Assembly (NCBI RefSeq): GCF_024362385.1
Contig: NZ_CP101466.1
Span: forward strand, 2,046,001 to 2,110,000
Origin: Arthrobacter sp. DNA4
Lineage (GTDB): Bacteria; Actinomycetota; Actinomycetes; Actinomycetales; Micrococcaceae
Reading direction: 5' to 3'
DNA: 64,000 nucleotides
The notes beneath the pieces are model-generated. The model ran no database searches. It saw only the letters and a program-made list of their open reading frames with translations, and was not told the DNA's origin. Shown in pieces: positions 27,522-37,541 of the stretch. The position numbers and the translations under genes are program-made. Each line of letters starts with the position of its first letter. Within the stretch, counting starts at the first letter, position 1.

Positions 27522-28129
27522 TCAGTCCACCTGCCTCCCGCCATAATCCTTGAGCCTTTCCAGATATCATGCTCCCGCTCGGGTGTTTTTGCCAGGAGAT
27601 TGAGGAGTTGACCTGTAGCGGTTGCAGGAGGAACGGGAAAGGGACGTCTCCTCGACGACGCCGCTCATCTCGTTTCCACCTGGGTGGCGGGCTGCACTGC
27701 CCGACACCCGCTCGACTTCTCGACTGCGCGATGAGTCGGCACCTTAGGTAGGCCCCGTTTGAGGGGAAATCGAGTAGCCGGTGCTCGGGGCTTCCTTCTG
27801 GACCTCGTCCGGTGCTACTTTTGGCGCATCGCACGTCATAAGCTGCGCGAACCGGGGCTTAAATAGTTGATGTATCTCCCATCTCTGGATGGAGGTCAGA
27901 GATGACGCGCCCGAGCGCGGCTCGAACAGGAAGTGGCTACCGCCGCCAGAACAGCGGCATGAACATCCGTCACGGCAGAGCATGCACCAGGAACTGTAAA
28001 GAGCCGGTTAACTCCCATTTACATGACGCTGGGTACCGATAGGGGAGTGTCTTGGCCGATACCCTTTGCGCGGGGGGACCCGATGGCGACCTTGGTGTTC
28101 CGTGGCTGAGCGCGCGGAGTGCTGCCTTA
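27522..28129. other. Non-coding stretch
   Basis: About 600 bp between the bicupin gene and the end of the beta-helix membrane-protein gene. Open frames here have no recognisable character, and I see no promoter repeat or hairpin that I would defend. Confidence 0.4.
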
Positions 28130-30376
28130 TCAGTCCTTTCGTAGAAAACCTGTCACCCCCGCGATCAGAAGCGCAGACAGCGCCCAACCTGCGCTCTTGA
28201 TGGCTCCAAACAAGAGCGGGAGCCAAGTGTTCTCAGTTATCCGCCAAGCTTGGGATTGCCCTGTTGGGACAGGAGGAAGCGCAGTATCGACGGCGATGAG
28301 TTGCGGGCTGAAAGGGGGGTACTCTGTCGGCGGTGGCTGGCTGGTGCCGTCTACTCGGACAGTCTTCTCCGCTCCATCGATTGTTATCACTCTTGAAGAT
28401 ACACGAGTGTCACTGGGAGTGAAGCTAGCAGCATTTGTGGAAGCGAGAACGTAAACCAGGCCCCATAAAGCGGCCAGCCATAACAATACGAGAAGCGGAT
28501 AATAGCCATAACCTACCAGCCAGGAATAGGCGACCCTGCGACCCTTGTGCCAGCCCTGAGATGTCCTAGTGAGGTGGGCAGCTGCCTTGTGACGGAGCCA
28601 TCTTCCATCGTCCGGTTGGCCAATTTGATCGTAGGCGTGCGCTAGCTCTTTCCATGGTTGGAGAGAAGCGGACGATCCATGGTCAACGGGGATGCCGTTG
28701 AGCCACCCGAACGCAACCTTGCGGTCGGTACGCAGAGATCCATGAAGCATTCCCAGTTTCCACCCGACGGCCCTGGCTATCTTTGGCAGGCAATCTCTTG
28801 TTGGCCCTTCAGCAGGCGTGAACATGTTTTGAACTTCCGTGCTGGTGAAGTTGATCCCACCTTCTACGGAAAGTCCCGGAGAAAGACGTAGAGACTCTAC
28901 GACGGCGGAAGAAAAATCGATGGCCGCCCCCGGCGGTTCCGCGTCAAAGTATGCATTTCTCATCGTCACATCGAAGAGCAGTGATCCAGCGGCATCAAGC
29001 ATTCCTATGAATCGGCAGTGCTCGAGGCGAAGGCGGCTTACGATCGTCGAGCGTGAGATATCCAGGGAGCGTCGGGTATTAGTGGCACAGATGTAGACTC
29101 CAGATAGATCGAGGGGGCCACCTACATTTAGACCCGCAGCACGTATCGATCCCGAGGCACATAGTCCTATAAGTGAAGCCCTGCTTACCACAACGGCTCG
29201 GGACAGGTTGAGGGCCAGGGTCCGGTTCCCCTTGAGCACTGCCGCTTCCAGGATCAGCTGTCCAAACTTAGTGTCTGCTGCCGTAAAGCTGCCCGAGACT
29301 TGAATCCTTCGACATATGGCGGTTCCTGTGATTTCGGCGCGCGACAGTTCTATTGCTGTACCACGGTCGGAGAATTTTGCTGCAGAGAAATCTAGATGAC
29401 CGATTTTTGCTGCGAAGAGATGTGCAGTACCTTTGCACTCGCTTTCGTTCAGGAGCAGGCTTCCTCGTATTACCGTTCTAGCCAAATTCAACACTCGGCC
29501 AGACCCACAGCCGTTGAACTCAGCGCCGCTGAGTATCAATTCCGCGAAATTGGTGTCAGCTGCCTGAACGCTTCCCTCAACCCGCAACTTTTCTGAGAAG
29601 GCGGTGCCCTTGACGCTGCAGCCCGACATTTCGATGGCGGTACCGGAACCCGCTTGGATGACGGTGTTTCTTAGATTGAGCTGGCCAAAAATGGCCCCGT
29701 GAACCGAGATGGTGCCATCGGAGTGCAAGAAGTTGAGGTTAGCTCGCCCTTTCACTTTGGCGTCGGAAAGGTTCAGCGTCTCAAGACTCGGGTTCACGAG
29801 CTTCGCGCAGGCTATGTCCATGCCGTTCATCGTGGCGCCGCGGGCAACGACCGAGCCGTGAATGCGCGAGTCGTCCAGGACTAGGTCGCCGGACAGGGCT
29901 GCACCATCGAGTTGAAGGGCAACCCCGTTATGGGGAAGAAGCCTGGCCTTTCTCATTTTGACATCGCCGGCGTGCAGGCTTCGTGCTTCAATCGTCGCGA
30001 AGGACGTCAATCTCGTGAAATCAACATCGGATTGAACAGAAGCGGCCATTAACCGTATTCCCGGGAGGCTTGAGTTAGTAATAGATAATCCAGGTGCTGT
30101 TGCGCCTTCGAAGGAGGGAGCGCATTCAAACTTGCACCTATCGAAGTGGAGGCGACAGCGCAGAGAAGCGTGGTCAAAGTTGAGGGTGCCGGTAATTACC
30201 GCTCTACAGATGTTCATTCCTTTGGGGTCTACCTGCAGGTTCGGCGATAGGAGAGCTGTTCGTATCGCCTCTGCGGGGATTCTGAGCCACCGGCCGGTCT
30301 GGCTGGATGCGCCTATGGGTTCGCCAGACCTTACAGCCTCACAGCATCGTTGAACCCAATCCTGTCCCTCGGTCAT
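28130..30376 (-). CDS. Membrane-anchored right-handed beta-helix (pentapeptide-like) protein
   Basis: 748 residues. Residues about 45-530 are a long run of short repeats of the form L-x-L-x-x-(A/S)-x-(I/V)-x-G-x-(L/A) (for instance LQLDGAALSGDLVLDDSRIHG), which predicts a right-handed beta-helix. A charged helical linker (about 560-615) leads to two membrane helices, about 627-647 and 718-742, separated by an extracytoplasmic loop of about 70 residues containing a Pro-rich part. Similar actinobacterial proteins are often called membrane-associated oxidoreductases, but no redox motif is seen here. ATG 30376 is preceded by AGAGGTG. The promoter region has SARP-type box 2 at 30568. The function is unknown; a scaffold or surface-sensing role is a guess. 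Confidence 0.85.
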   Translation of the reverse strand: MTEGQDWVQRCCEAVRSGEPIGASSQTGRWLRIPAEAIRTALLSPNLQVDPKGMNICRAVITGTLNFDHASLRCRLHFDRCKFECAPSFEGATAPGLSITNSSLPGIRLMAASVQSDVDFTRLTSFATIEARSLHAGDVKMRKARLLPHNGVALQLDGAALSGDLVLDDSRIHGSVVARGATMNGMDIACAKLVNPSLETLNLSDAKVKGRANLNFLHSDGTISVHGAIFGQLNLRNTVIQAGSGTAIEMSGCSVKGTAFSEKLRVEGSVQAADTNFAELILSGAEFNGCGSGRVLNLARTVIRGSLLLNESECKGTAHLFAAKIGHLDFSAAKFSDRGTAIELSRAEITGTAICRRIQVSGSFTAADTKFGQLILEAAVLKGNRTLALNLSRAVVVSRASLIGLCASGSIRAAGLNVGGPLDLSGVYICATNTRRSLDISRSTIVSRLRLEHCRFIGMLDAAGSLLFDVTMRNAYFDAEPPGAAIDFSSAVVESLRLSPGLSVEGGINFTSTEVQNMFTPAEGPTRDCLPKIARAVGWKLGMLHGSLRTDRKVAFGWLNGIPVDHGSSASLQPWKELAHAYDQIGQPDDGRWLRHKAAAHLTRTSQGWHKGRRVAYSWLVGYGYYPLLVLLWLAALWGLVYVLASTNAASFTPSDTRVSSRVITIDGAEKTVRVDGTSQPPPTEYPPFSPQLIAVDTALPPVPTGQSQAWRITENTWLPLLFGAIKSAGWALSALLIAGVTGFLRKD

Positions 30377-31243
30377 AACGTCACCTCTGTGACCTGTTCG
30401 TATTCCCTGGAACGTTTCTTATCGAAAAGGTTCTGTTCAATCTGCGCCCAAGGCTATAGCCTTTGTTCTTGGCGAAAACGAGGCATTGATGAAGCGGAGC
30501 CCTATCAATCTCTCGTTCCCCGGATTTGGGTAGCAAAGCGTCCATGGGTCTGTTGTAACGCCAAAGTGTTACTGCCGCGTTACTGTCGGGTTCCATCCGG
30601 CAATGGCCCTGTTTCCTCGTCCGGCACCGGTATCCCGGTGGGCTTGGAGTGGCCACATACTCGATAGGAGCATCCCTTGGCCTCGAGCGAACTGTATTCC
30701 TTCTCTTAAATGAAGTTGGGACTGACACGGGCCGGGGCGTCGCTCTACATAAGCGCCAGCAGAAGAAGAAGCCTGCCTGTTTGGCAACATTCTTACGTAA
30801 TCTCCATTTGGCTGCGTCCAATGAGCCGGGATGTGGACCTGCTCACACGCTCAACTGTGACTGTAAGAAGGCCGCTTCTCGCGCTCGGTTGACGATGAAA
30901 TAGAGTCGTCGACCTCAGTCCTTTTGGGATTGACCTAACAGTACTTTCCAGGAAAGTTGTTGCCACCCACAAGGGGCCATCACCGCCAACTCGAGCAACG
31001 CCAGGCTCCACTTTGAGCAGGCGGCCTCGGGTAAAGAGGTGCTCCCTACCTAGGCGCTCCACTTCCTTCCATGGGTACGCGCGGCGGTCGAATGCGGCCC
31101 AAAGGGAGGCGATCCCCCGGAAGTAAAGACACTTCTCGGTTCAGCAGCCCAGGGTCTTGAAAAACAACAGAGCTCTTCAGACCCGGCAGCCCTGCTCGGT
31201 GAGTCTGGTCCAATTAGCGAAGCGTGCATTCCAGACAAGGGCG
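30377..31243. other. Intergenic region with regulatory box
   Basis: About 870 bp between the divergent beta-helix gene and the toxin-antitoxin module. It contains SARP-type box 2 (30568-30583). I see no supported gene; open frames on both strands lack ribosome-binding sites and family character. Confidence 0.4.
30568..30583 (-). promoter_or_regulatory. SARP-type operator, box 2 (beta-helix gene)
   Basis: The plus-strand reading is GTTACTGCCGCGTTAC, with an exact 11-bp period, 192 bp upstream of the beta-helix gene start at 30376. It is followed in gene sense by a weak -10-like TACAAC. It shares the extended core GCGTTACYG with the other boxes. Confidence 0.65.
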
Positions 31244-31260
31244 GGTACCGGTTTGGTACC
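31244..31260. promoter_or_regulatory. Double-palindrome operator of the toxin-antitoxin module
   Basis: Two GGTACC palindromes spaced 11 bp apart (GGTACCGGTTTGGTACC) end eight bases before the antitoxin start. Paired palindromes on one helix face are typical of autoregulatory sites bound by ribbon-helix-helix antitoxin dimers. Autoregulation is inferred. Confidence 0.6.
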
Positions 31261-31268
31261 ATGAGGTC

Positions 31269-31475
31269 ATGGCTATGAATCTCCGTGTTCCTGAAGACCT
31301 CGATCGGCGGCTGGAGAAGTTGGCTGCCGAGGAACATACGTCCAAGTCCGCGCTTCTGTTGCAGGGGGCCGAGTTGGTTCTGCAGCGTCACGCCCGCCGG
31401 CGTGAAATCAGTGAGGGCCTCGATTTTGTCATGAGTCATGATGCTGAGTTGCTGAAGCGCCTTGAGGACGCGTGA
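31269..31475 (+). CDS. Ribbon-helix-helix (CopG-type) antitoxin
   Basis: 68 residues. The N-terminus MAMNLRVPEDLDRRLEKLAA followed by EEHTSKSALLLQGAELVL is a ribbon-helix-helix DNA-binding domain (beta strand LRV, helix A DRRLEKLAAEE, helix B SKSALLLQGAEL). The C-terminal part (HARRREISEGLDFVMSHDAE) would bind and neutralise the toxin. The start is ATG 31269; ATG 31275 is also possible. The stop overlaps the toxin start by GTGA. RHH antitoxins paired with Doc-type toxins are known, although the classical P1 partner is Phd. Confidence 0.88.
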   Translation: MAMNLRVPEDLDRRLEKLAAEEHTSKSALLLQGAELVLQRHARRREISEGLDFVMSHDAELLKRLEDA

Positions 31476-31840
31476 CAGCGTACCTGGACATTGAGGATGC
31501 GCTTCAAGTAGTCGATCGGCACGGCTTTCATATCCGTGATGTCGGCTTGTTGGCCTCGGCACTGGCCAGGCCGGCGGCAACTGTCATGGGCGCGGAGGCT
31601 TATCCGGAACTAGCCGTGAAGGCGGCAGCCTTGTTGGAGTCGGTCGCCCGGTTCCATCCACTCATTGATGGAAACAAACGGACGGCGTGGACGCTCATGG
31701 TGCTGCTGCTCTGGATCAACGGTTACCGGCATGCCTTCACGACAAATGAGGGCTTCGACCTCGTCGTCGGAGTCGCCGCGGGCACCATCGACTTGCTGGA
31801 CTCTGCCGCCCAAATTTCCGGGCATTTGCAGCCCCGGTAG
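31472..31840 (+). CDS. doc: Doc-type toxin (Fic fold)
   Basis: 122 residues. The catalytic Fic/Doc motif HPLIDGNKRTAW starts at His62, and the family N-terminus (YLDIEDALQVVDRHGF) and helical core (AVKAAALLESVARF) are present. Doc toxins phosphorylate EF-Tu and stop translation. The Doc variant NKR replaces the GNGR of AMPylating Fic enzymes, which favours a kinase activity. Translation starts at GTG 31472, overlapping the antitoxin stop as GTGA. Length and motif are complete, so the module is probably functional. Confidence 0.9.
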   Translation: MTAYLDIEDALQVVDRHGFHIRDVGLLASALARPAATVMGAEAYPELAVKAAALLESVARFHPLIDGNKRTAWTLMVLLLWINGYRHAFTTNEGFDLVVGVAAGTIDLLDSAAQISGHLQPR

Positions 31841-31873
31841 TCCTTTAACTCTACTGAACCGGGGTATGGGCAA

Positions 31874-32048
31874 TGTCCACACTTTTCGTCTTGGACTTCC
31901 TCGTACAGCCCTCGGACTGCTTCGGATTCCGCATGTTTTCGCGGGTTCCCAGTGTTTTCAAGGGTTGGAATGTAGTTCGAGTCCCACCTCGGGCACGACA
32001 GATTCCCTCGTCAGAGGCGTTTTTGCTTTGACGTGTTGACAAAGCTTG
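31874..32048 (+). repeat. tRNA-3'-end-like direct repeat, copy B
   Basis: About 175 bp, same orientation as copies A and C. It shares the TGTCCACACTTTTCG left end, the CGGATTCCGCATGTTTTCGC segment with copy C, the TTCGAGTCCCACC core plus TCGGGCAC, and the TGTTGACAAAGCTTG right end. A CGTCA...TGACG hairpin with a T-rich loop lies after the core. It follows directly after the Doc gene. Confidence 0.75.
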
Positions 32049-32789
32049 TGGTCGCGTCGCTCTGACGGCTCGGGGTACGGGCTTTGGCCTGGCTGCCGCG
32101 ATGGCTTGTTCAGGTGTGTGGGATGGCGGGTTCAAGTCTCTGGCTGGAGAGCCTTCCGCCTGCTGGGAGTGGGTTCTTGCGTTTCCTCGTTCCGGTTTTG
32201 TTGGGTGGGCCGTTGGTGGCCTACATCTATTCATGGGCCGGGGGAGTAGGAACTACATGACCGTGGGGAGAATGCTCCGCAGGACGTATTGGAAGGCGGC
32301 ACCGCCAATTGTCGCCACCTTGAACGGCTCCTTTTATGGGTTTACCATTTCTTCTCTGCTGCGAACAGAGACGGTATTTAAGGTCGCGAGTGCCATGGCG
32401 AAGAATCCTTTCGGGCATCGGACCCATGAATCGAGAAAGCGTGAGAAGACCCGTGGGCATCACGGGCTGCATCTTACGGAGTGGCTAAGGCGTGGGGACG
32501 AGGGCATTGAATGTGCCTACAGCAGCATTTTCCTCACCCAGCATGACCGGCTTCTTGCCCCCGAGCGCACATGCATTCAGGGGCACGAGATCCGGCCGGG
32601 GCAGGACCACTGCTCGCACGGGCATCCAGTCGGATAAGAGCTTAGATACTTTCTCATGGCCAACGCGCACAGCCGGTCCAGGGTCTCGTTAAGGGTGGAT
32701 TGGATTTGGCCGCTTAGGAGTTCACGCTTGTTCTCGGTGGACTTGTCCTCCAGCGGGGTGGGCAGTGGTGGTGTCGTGCCGGTCATCGC
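32049..32789. other. Decayed or non-coding sequence
   Basis: No intact gene. On the minus strand about 32230-32790, short neighbouring frames give protein-like sequence (for instance LNETLDRLCALAMRKYL and then LVPLNACALGGKKPVMLGEE), which suggests a multiply frameshifted old gene. I cannot assign a family. Confidence 0.35.
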
Positions 32790-33455
32790 GGCCTGTTAGC
32801 GCCCGTCTGCGCTGCTGGCTGCCACAGTCGCGTAGCCCCAGAAGAGTCCCTGACTCATGTACCGTGACTGGTTTGAGCAGCCGTCCGCGTGCTCCCACAC
32901 ACCTAGTCCGCAGGGCGCGAAGTCGGGACTTGCCTTCATTTTTAGAGATGCCGCGAAATTGCCCGCCCTTGGAAGATGCTTACCATGAGGAGGTTGACGT
33001 CTGCCATCGTGGAGACCGCGCCTCCGTGGATCTCCGGTGAAAAAGATGTTGTCGGTGGTGTCGACCAACTCACCGTGGATGGAGACGTAGCCGTACAGAA
33101 GCCCAGTTTTGTGTGGGTCGGTCCAGGCTGGTGTGCTTCAAGCCGTGAGGATCAAAAACCTCTTCCCTCATGACCTGAACGAAGGGCTTGTGCCGCGGTG
33201 TCTGGACGAGGAGGCCGAGCGCAAAGTAGTTCGTGTTCGAGTACTTGAAAAGACCCCCCGCTTGATTCATCCCAGGGGAGGGTCCCGGCCAGGTTCAAAC
33301 CACGCTCCATCCGTCTGAGAAGCACAGTGGCGGATACTGCGCCCTCGTCCATAAACACCTGGAGCTGACCTTCCAGGGAAGCAAAGGAGTTCGGCGAGCT
33401 TGATGACGGTGCGGGCTCATCGGTGGAATACGTACCCGGCATTCGCGTACCGCTT
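32790..33455 (-). pseudogene. Serine hydrolase (beta-lactamase / DD-peptidase superfamily) remnant
   Basis: Several frames join into a decayed class C-type serine hydrolase. They include an N-terminal LEGQLQVFMDEGAVSATVLL and then a region with FKYSNTNYFALGLLV, which matches the family YxN motif. FDPHGLKHTSLDRP follows, the usual PLGMxxTSL segment, and then a later GLGVWEHA. No single frame spans it, and the SxxK segment is not evident, so it is inactive. Confidence 0.6.
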
Positions 33456-34040
33456 CATCGCCGACGAGCTCCCGGAGAAGGAAATCATGGCGGGCGAAAA
33501 CAGGGTCCAGCACGTGTGCAGTTAAAAAGGTCCTAAAGGGGGCCGCGGAGAGACACCTGGCTGAGGAGCGCCGTAACCGCCTATCCATGATGGAGCCCAT
33601 CCTGCCATGGCCGCCGCCCCACGGCCGGTGAGGAGCCGAGCCCTGCTACCGGCACGCTGCGCTCCAACGAGTATCGGCGTCCGCCGGCGCGGCCGTCTAC
33701 TGGGTCAAGTGCTGTCCGTCGCAGGGCTCAGCCCGCCCTAGCTGCTCCTCACGCCTTCGACGGCTTTTGGTTGTTGCCCACGCTACGGTTGGGCATTGTC
33801 ATGTCGGGGCGCATGGCTGAGATGTAGGTGGTGTAGCTCCACGTCAGGTTCGCATGCTGCGCTCATAGCCGGTGCCCCGTCGAACTGCTCGGAGAGCTCC
33901 AGGTGGTCCCACCGGAAGCTCCGTGAAAGCAAGCCCAAACCCAACGCCAATGCGCGCGACCACCGCTGCCGCCGCCTCTCCGCCGTGGGAGGCCAGTTCT
34001 GCTGCCTCGCAACAGCGTAGGGCAAACGGGGGCTCACTTA
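33456..34040. other. Non-coding stretch
   Basis: About 585 bp downstream of the PLD-like membrane-protein gene. I see no supported gene, repeat or signal. Confidence 0.35.
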
Positions 34041-34814
34041 TCAGCCGGCAGGGTCGGCGGCGTGGATGGCGGCGATCTGCCTTTGAGGCCCGTGATCGAA
34101 CCAGGCGTCGAAGACTTCGAACAGTTGCGTAGACGTGGTGTCGCGGCGCCGATACAAGCGATGTGGTCTTTCCGCACCAGACAATTCTGGGCGTCCAGAA
34201 GCGGTGTCCCAACCGAAGAACCCAAGCAGCAGGTATTCGTTGTTCAGGAGGATCCCATGCACGGCAGGTAGATAACTATAGGCGTTCACTACCACCTCGT
34301 ACCGTGGATCGGAGAACTGTTCTCGGACCCGCTGGAGAGTGTGATCGACCTCTGTTCCCCAGTGGCCAGGGTAGACGTCTGCGAAAGGCCCTGCATTATC
34401 GACTACGTTAAGAGTGATCCGGATCCGCTTTGCCGACGAGGCCTTGCAAATTGTTGGCAAGACTTGGCGGACGGTCGTCCACCCAGTCGCTGCGATGACA
34501 TGAATATCTGTGACCTCGCGGTCATGCTCAACATATTTGGACAGTTCAGGCACTGCCTCCAGCGCTGTTGTGTAGGCTCCTGTGAAGCTCTCCAAACCCT
34601 GTTTTTCGAGATTCTGAAGCGACTGTATACCGAAGGCTAAGAGAACTCCGATAGCAGCCGGAAGGAGACCGTCTTTCACGGGCCCTAAGAATGAATCCAG
34701 ATACAACACCGCCACAACGATGGCGATCGACGCGTAGACCAGTGGCAGGCGAAGCCGCTCATAGGCTACCTTCAACATGAGCAGGGGGCTTCTTGATGTG
34801 TCCTTACCAGCCAT
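34041..34814 (-). CDS. Two-helix membrane protein with a cytosolic PLD-like domain
   Basis: 257 residues. Two hydrophobic helices at about 19-35 and 45-60 (LVYASIAIVVAVLYLDSFLG, then GLLPAAIGVLLAFGIQSL) are followed by a globular domain. That domain has DIHVIAATGWTTVRQVL, then RIRITLNVVD, and later HGILLNNEYLLLGFFGWD. The alternation resembles single PLD-like domains seen in membrane sensors or effectors, but the HxK motif is not clear. I chose ATG 34812-34814 with GGAAGG upstream; an earlier start adds 16 residues without character. SARP-type box 3 lies 59 bp upstream. The family is not identified with confidence. Confidence 0.75.
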   Translation of the reverse strand: MAGKDTSRSPLLMLKVAYERLRLPLVYASIAIVVAVLYLDSFLGPVKDGLLPAAIGVLLAFGIQSLQNLEKQGLESFTGAYTTALEAVPELSKYVEHDREVTDIHVIAATGWTTVRQVLPTICKASSAKRIRITLNVVDNAGPFADVYPGHWGTEVDHTLQRVREQFSDPRYEVVVNAYSYLPAVHGILLNNEYLLLGFFGWDTASGRPELSGAERPHRLYRRRDTTSTQLFEVFDAWFDHGPQRQIAAIHAADPAG

Positions 34815-34872
34815 CGCGTTACCTTCCACTGAGCCACTGTCAGGACTGGCGCAATTATTCAATCAAGGAAGC

Positions 34873-34888
34873 GTTATCGAGGCGTTAC
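34873..34888 (-). promoter_or_regulatory. SARP-type operator, box 3 (PLD-like membrane protein)
   Basis: The plus-strand reading is GTTATCGAGGCGTTAC, 11-bp period, 59 bp upstream of the start at 34814. In gene sense an AT-rich TTGAATAAT begins eight bases past the second repeat, a good place for the -10 element. This is the closest box to its start codon. Confidence 0.6.
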
Positions 34889-35188
34889 CGGTCCACCTCG
34901 ACGTCCAGATACTGTTGGCACTTGAGGAGGCTGTCCCAACAGGCTGCTTGTCGGACGAAAGGTGGGGTAGTTTGTCCACACGCGTACACGCGCCCGAACT
35001 GTTGGGTTTGGCCAGGGGAGCGCCCAGGCATGCTGCGCAACAGGCCGCGGCCGCGCTCCCATGGCGGATGTGTCGCCTGGAGCTGCACACCTGAATCCGC
35101 CCGGGCACTCAAGGCGAGTTCAGGTGCTAAGCGCAACACCCTGAATTCTGTGGGGTGTCGTCGATGGGCAGACCATTGTCGTCGCTGA

Positions 35189-35815
35189 GTGTTCGTTCAG
35201 AGTTCTGGGGATGGGCTGGACGCGGGGCTGTCGGTAGCCGTCGCGACGCGGGCCGCGGGGGTGTCGCGTCCGACTGGGTACCGGTGGTTGAGCGACCATC
35301 AAAAGGTGTTGAAATCCCCGGTTCAGAACCTCAGTGTGCCCCGTGCAGGGCTCTTGTCGTTGCGTGAGCGGGAAGAGATCGGTTTCCGGCTCACCCAGGG
35401 CCGTGGAGTGCGTCGTATCGCTGCCATTCTAGGCCGAGCTTCGTCCAAGATCAGTCGGGATGTCGCGAGGAACCGGATCATTGACCGGCATTCGCCGTCG
35501 CTCGTGCAGGAGCAGGGGTGGGCTCGTGCCCGCGGGCGTGGGCCCGGGAAGTTGGACACGTTAGCGTTGCGTAAAAAGGTGACCCTGATGCTCACCGACC
35601 GGTTCAGCCCTGAACAGGTCACTGGTCAACTCAAGGTGGAGCATCCGGACCATCCGGAGATGCAGGTGTCACACGAAACGACCTATCAGGCCCTCTACCT
35701 CCAGAGCCGCCGATTGTTGCGCCTGGAAGTTGCGACGACGCTGCGGTCCGGACGGGTGAGTCGGCGCATGGAAACGCTAGAACGCCTCGCCCGCAACGGT
35801 TCCGGGAGAGGGTGA
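35189..35815 (+). pseudogene. IS30-family transposase, N-terminal half only
   Basis: The reading frame has the IS30 N-terminal DNA-binding region (LSLREREEIGFRLTQGRGVR, then RIAAILGRASSKISRDVARN) and the start of the middle region (RFSPEQVTGQLKVEHPDHPE, then SHETTYQALY). The DDE catalytic domain is missing. The frame runs into unrelated sequence at about 35765 and stops at 35815. It borders the integrase remnant, so an insertion and a deletion have removed the 3' half. Inactive. Confidence 0.8.
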
Positions 35816-35829
35816 TGATCCTTCTTGTG

Positions 35830-36506
35830 GACAAGCTCGACTACCGCGTCATTGCCCATTGGGTGAAGTCCATGATGGCCAAGGGCAAGGCACCGAAGAC
35901 GATCCACAACATCCATGGTCTGATTTCGACTGCGATGAACACCGCCGAGATGCTGGGCTACATTACTCGTAATCCCTGCCGCGGCGTGCAGCTGCCGAAT
36001 ATTGAAAAGGCCGAGGACGAGGCGATGTTCCGAACGCAATGCCGAGTACAGGCTCATCATGGAGGGGACGGGGGAGGGGTACAAGGCTTTCACGGACTTC
36101 CTGGTCATGACCGGCATCCGCATTGGAGAAGCCACCGCATTGGCCGTGGCGGACGTGGACCTGCTGTCCAAACCGCATACTGCGCGGATCAACAAGGCGT
36201 GGAAGCGGGATGGGCAGAACCAGTTTTATGTTGGGCCGACCAAGAGCGGGGTTGGTAAGAGGACCATCGGGCTGAACCCGGCGTTGGTGGAGCTGTTGAT
36301 CCCGCTGGTGGCGAGCAGGCCCGGAAAGGATCTGGTGTTCACGACACCCATGGGTGGCCCGGATCGTCCACAACCTCTACTGGGCCGACTACTGGGTCCC
36401 GCTGTCCACACGCCCCAAGCAGTCGGCCAAAAGCCCACGGATCCATGACCTCCGCCACACGCATGCGTCCTGGCTGATGTGTGGCATGACAGCCGCCGAG
36501 CACTGA
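35830..36506 (+). pseudogene. Tyrosine-type phage integrase remnant
   Basis: Three frames join. The first (35830-36028) is a SAM-like core-binding domain (KGKAPKTIHNIHGLISTAMN and then NPCRGVQLPN). The second (about 36030-36355) has FTDFLVMTGIRIGEATALAV with the first catalytic Arg and KAWKRDGQNQFYVGPTKSG. The third has RIHDLRHTHASWLM with the H-x-x-R box. The N-terminus is cut by the IS30 fragment, and the catalytic Tyr end is missing. It is the only integrase trace in the window and supports the idea that this block came in by site-specific recombination. Confidence 0.85.
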
Positions 36507-37091
36507 ACGGACCTAGTTCTTGGACGCGGTCCACGGGTAATCTGCCTGCACATCGATGTGAACCGGGAGCAATAGCGGAGCTTCATGCAATTTGCCAGGC
36601 CTGCCGAGGCACATCGACGATACGGTCCGCCGCCCAAAAGGGGCAACGCAGTCATTCGATTTGTAGAGCGTACCTGCCCCATTGAGGACTATGCGGTTGC
36701 TTTCGGGTTCCACGCTCCACGCAGTGCTTTTTGTGAAAACGCTCGTCATCGCCTGCAACCCGAAGACAAACTCTCGAACTTCTGTCACCGGCGCATGGTT
36801 AGCTGCCCCTGCTCGCCGCCCAAGCACAGGAGTCACTCTTGGGAGGCGCCTTCAGGCGTGCCACGGCAGAGGCGTGCGGCGAGGCTTGTTCTGCCAAAGC
36901 GGATGTGGAGGTTGTCCGCGCCTAGCCTGCCTTACATGGGACGGCCGTGAGGGCTTGAACCCAGGATCCGTTGTCAGGCGCACAGGGCAGGACTGCTGTC
37001 GTGCATGTTTGGTTTGACAGACCAATGTATGTCGGGGCTTCTGCACACGGGGTACAAAGCACGGTAACGGCGTACGGTTAAAACTTAGCGG
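36507..37091. other. Non-coding stretch
   Basis: About 585 bp between the integrase remnant and the end of the paralogue/LysM operon. I see no supported gene or regulatory signal. Confidence 0.4.
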
Positions 37092-37415
37092 TCACGAAGG
37101 TGACTCGCCTTTCTCACTGTCAGTACTATGTTGGCCTTGCACCTTCATCCTTGCGAATAGGGTCTCAATCTCATCTTTGAAGCCCTTTACCAACCAGTCG
37201 CTCATGGCGCTATCGATCTGTTCCTGGTAATGCCGCCCTGTTAGAGGCCATTGTTGTAGCAACTGGGGGTTCTGTAATGCAGCAGAACGCGCCTTGTCGC
37301 GACTCTGAACCTGCTTTTCATATTTTGCTTTGAAAAGCGTATATGCCTTGTATCTTTCGTCGTTGGATATGCCCGCTGGAACAGCGGATCCGCCATGGAA
37401 TGGATCATCGTTCAT
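37092..37415 (-). CDS. 107-residue protein homologous to a segment of the 509-residue operon protein
   Basis: No known family recognised. Its central part (AYTLFKAKYEKQVQ ... QQWPLTGRHYQEQIDSAMSD) aligns with residues about 173-240 of the 509-residue protein encoded at 39052-40581 (QMWPIEGRPYHDEVDEAMDR). It is a stand-alone version of that helical domain. The start ATG 37413-37415 has AGG about nine bases upstream; a TTG at 37436 is open but less likely. It follows the LysM gene by 126 bp on the same strand and is probably the last gene of the operon. A partner or regulator of the longer protein is a reasonable guess. Confidence 0.7.
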   Translation of the reverse strand: MNDDPFHGGSAVPAGISNDERYKAYTLFKAKYEKQVQSRDKARSAALQNPQLLQQWPLTGRHYQEQIDSAMSDWLVKGFKDEIETLFARMKVQGQHSTDSEKGESPS

Positions 37416-37541
37416 GGTCTTACCTATACTCGGCAACCGACATTGGGATTGATTTCTGATCGCATTTCACTCCGTGCCGCGCGGAGTTAGAGGGCGGTTG
37501 TGAGGGTACGCAACTGTGCTTGTCGGCTAAATCAATTGCAG

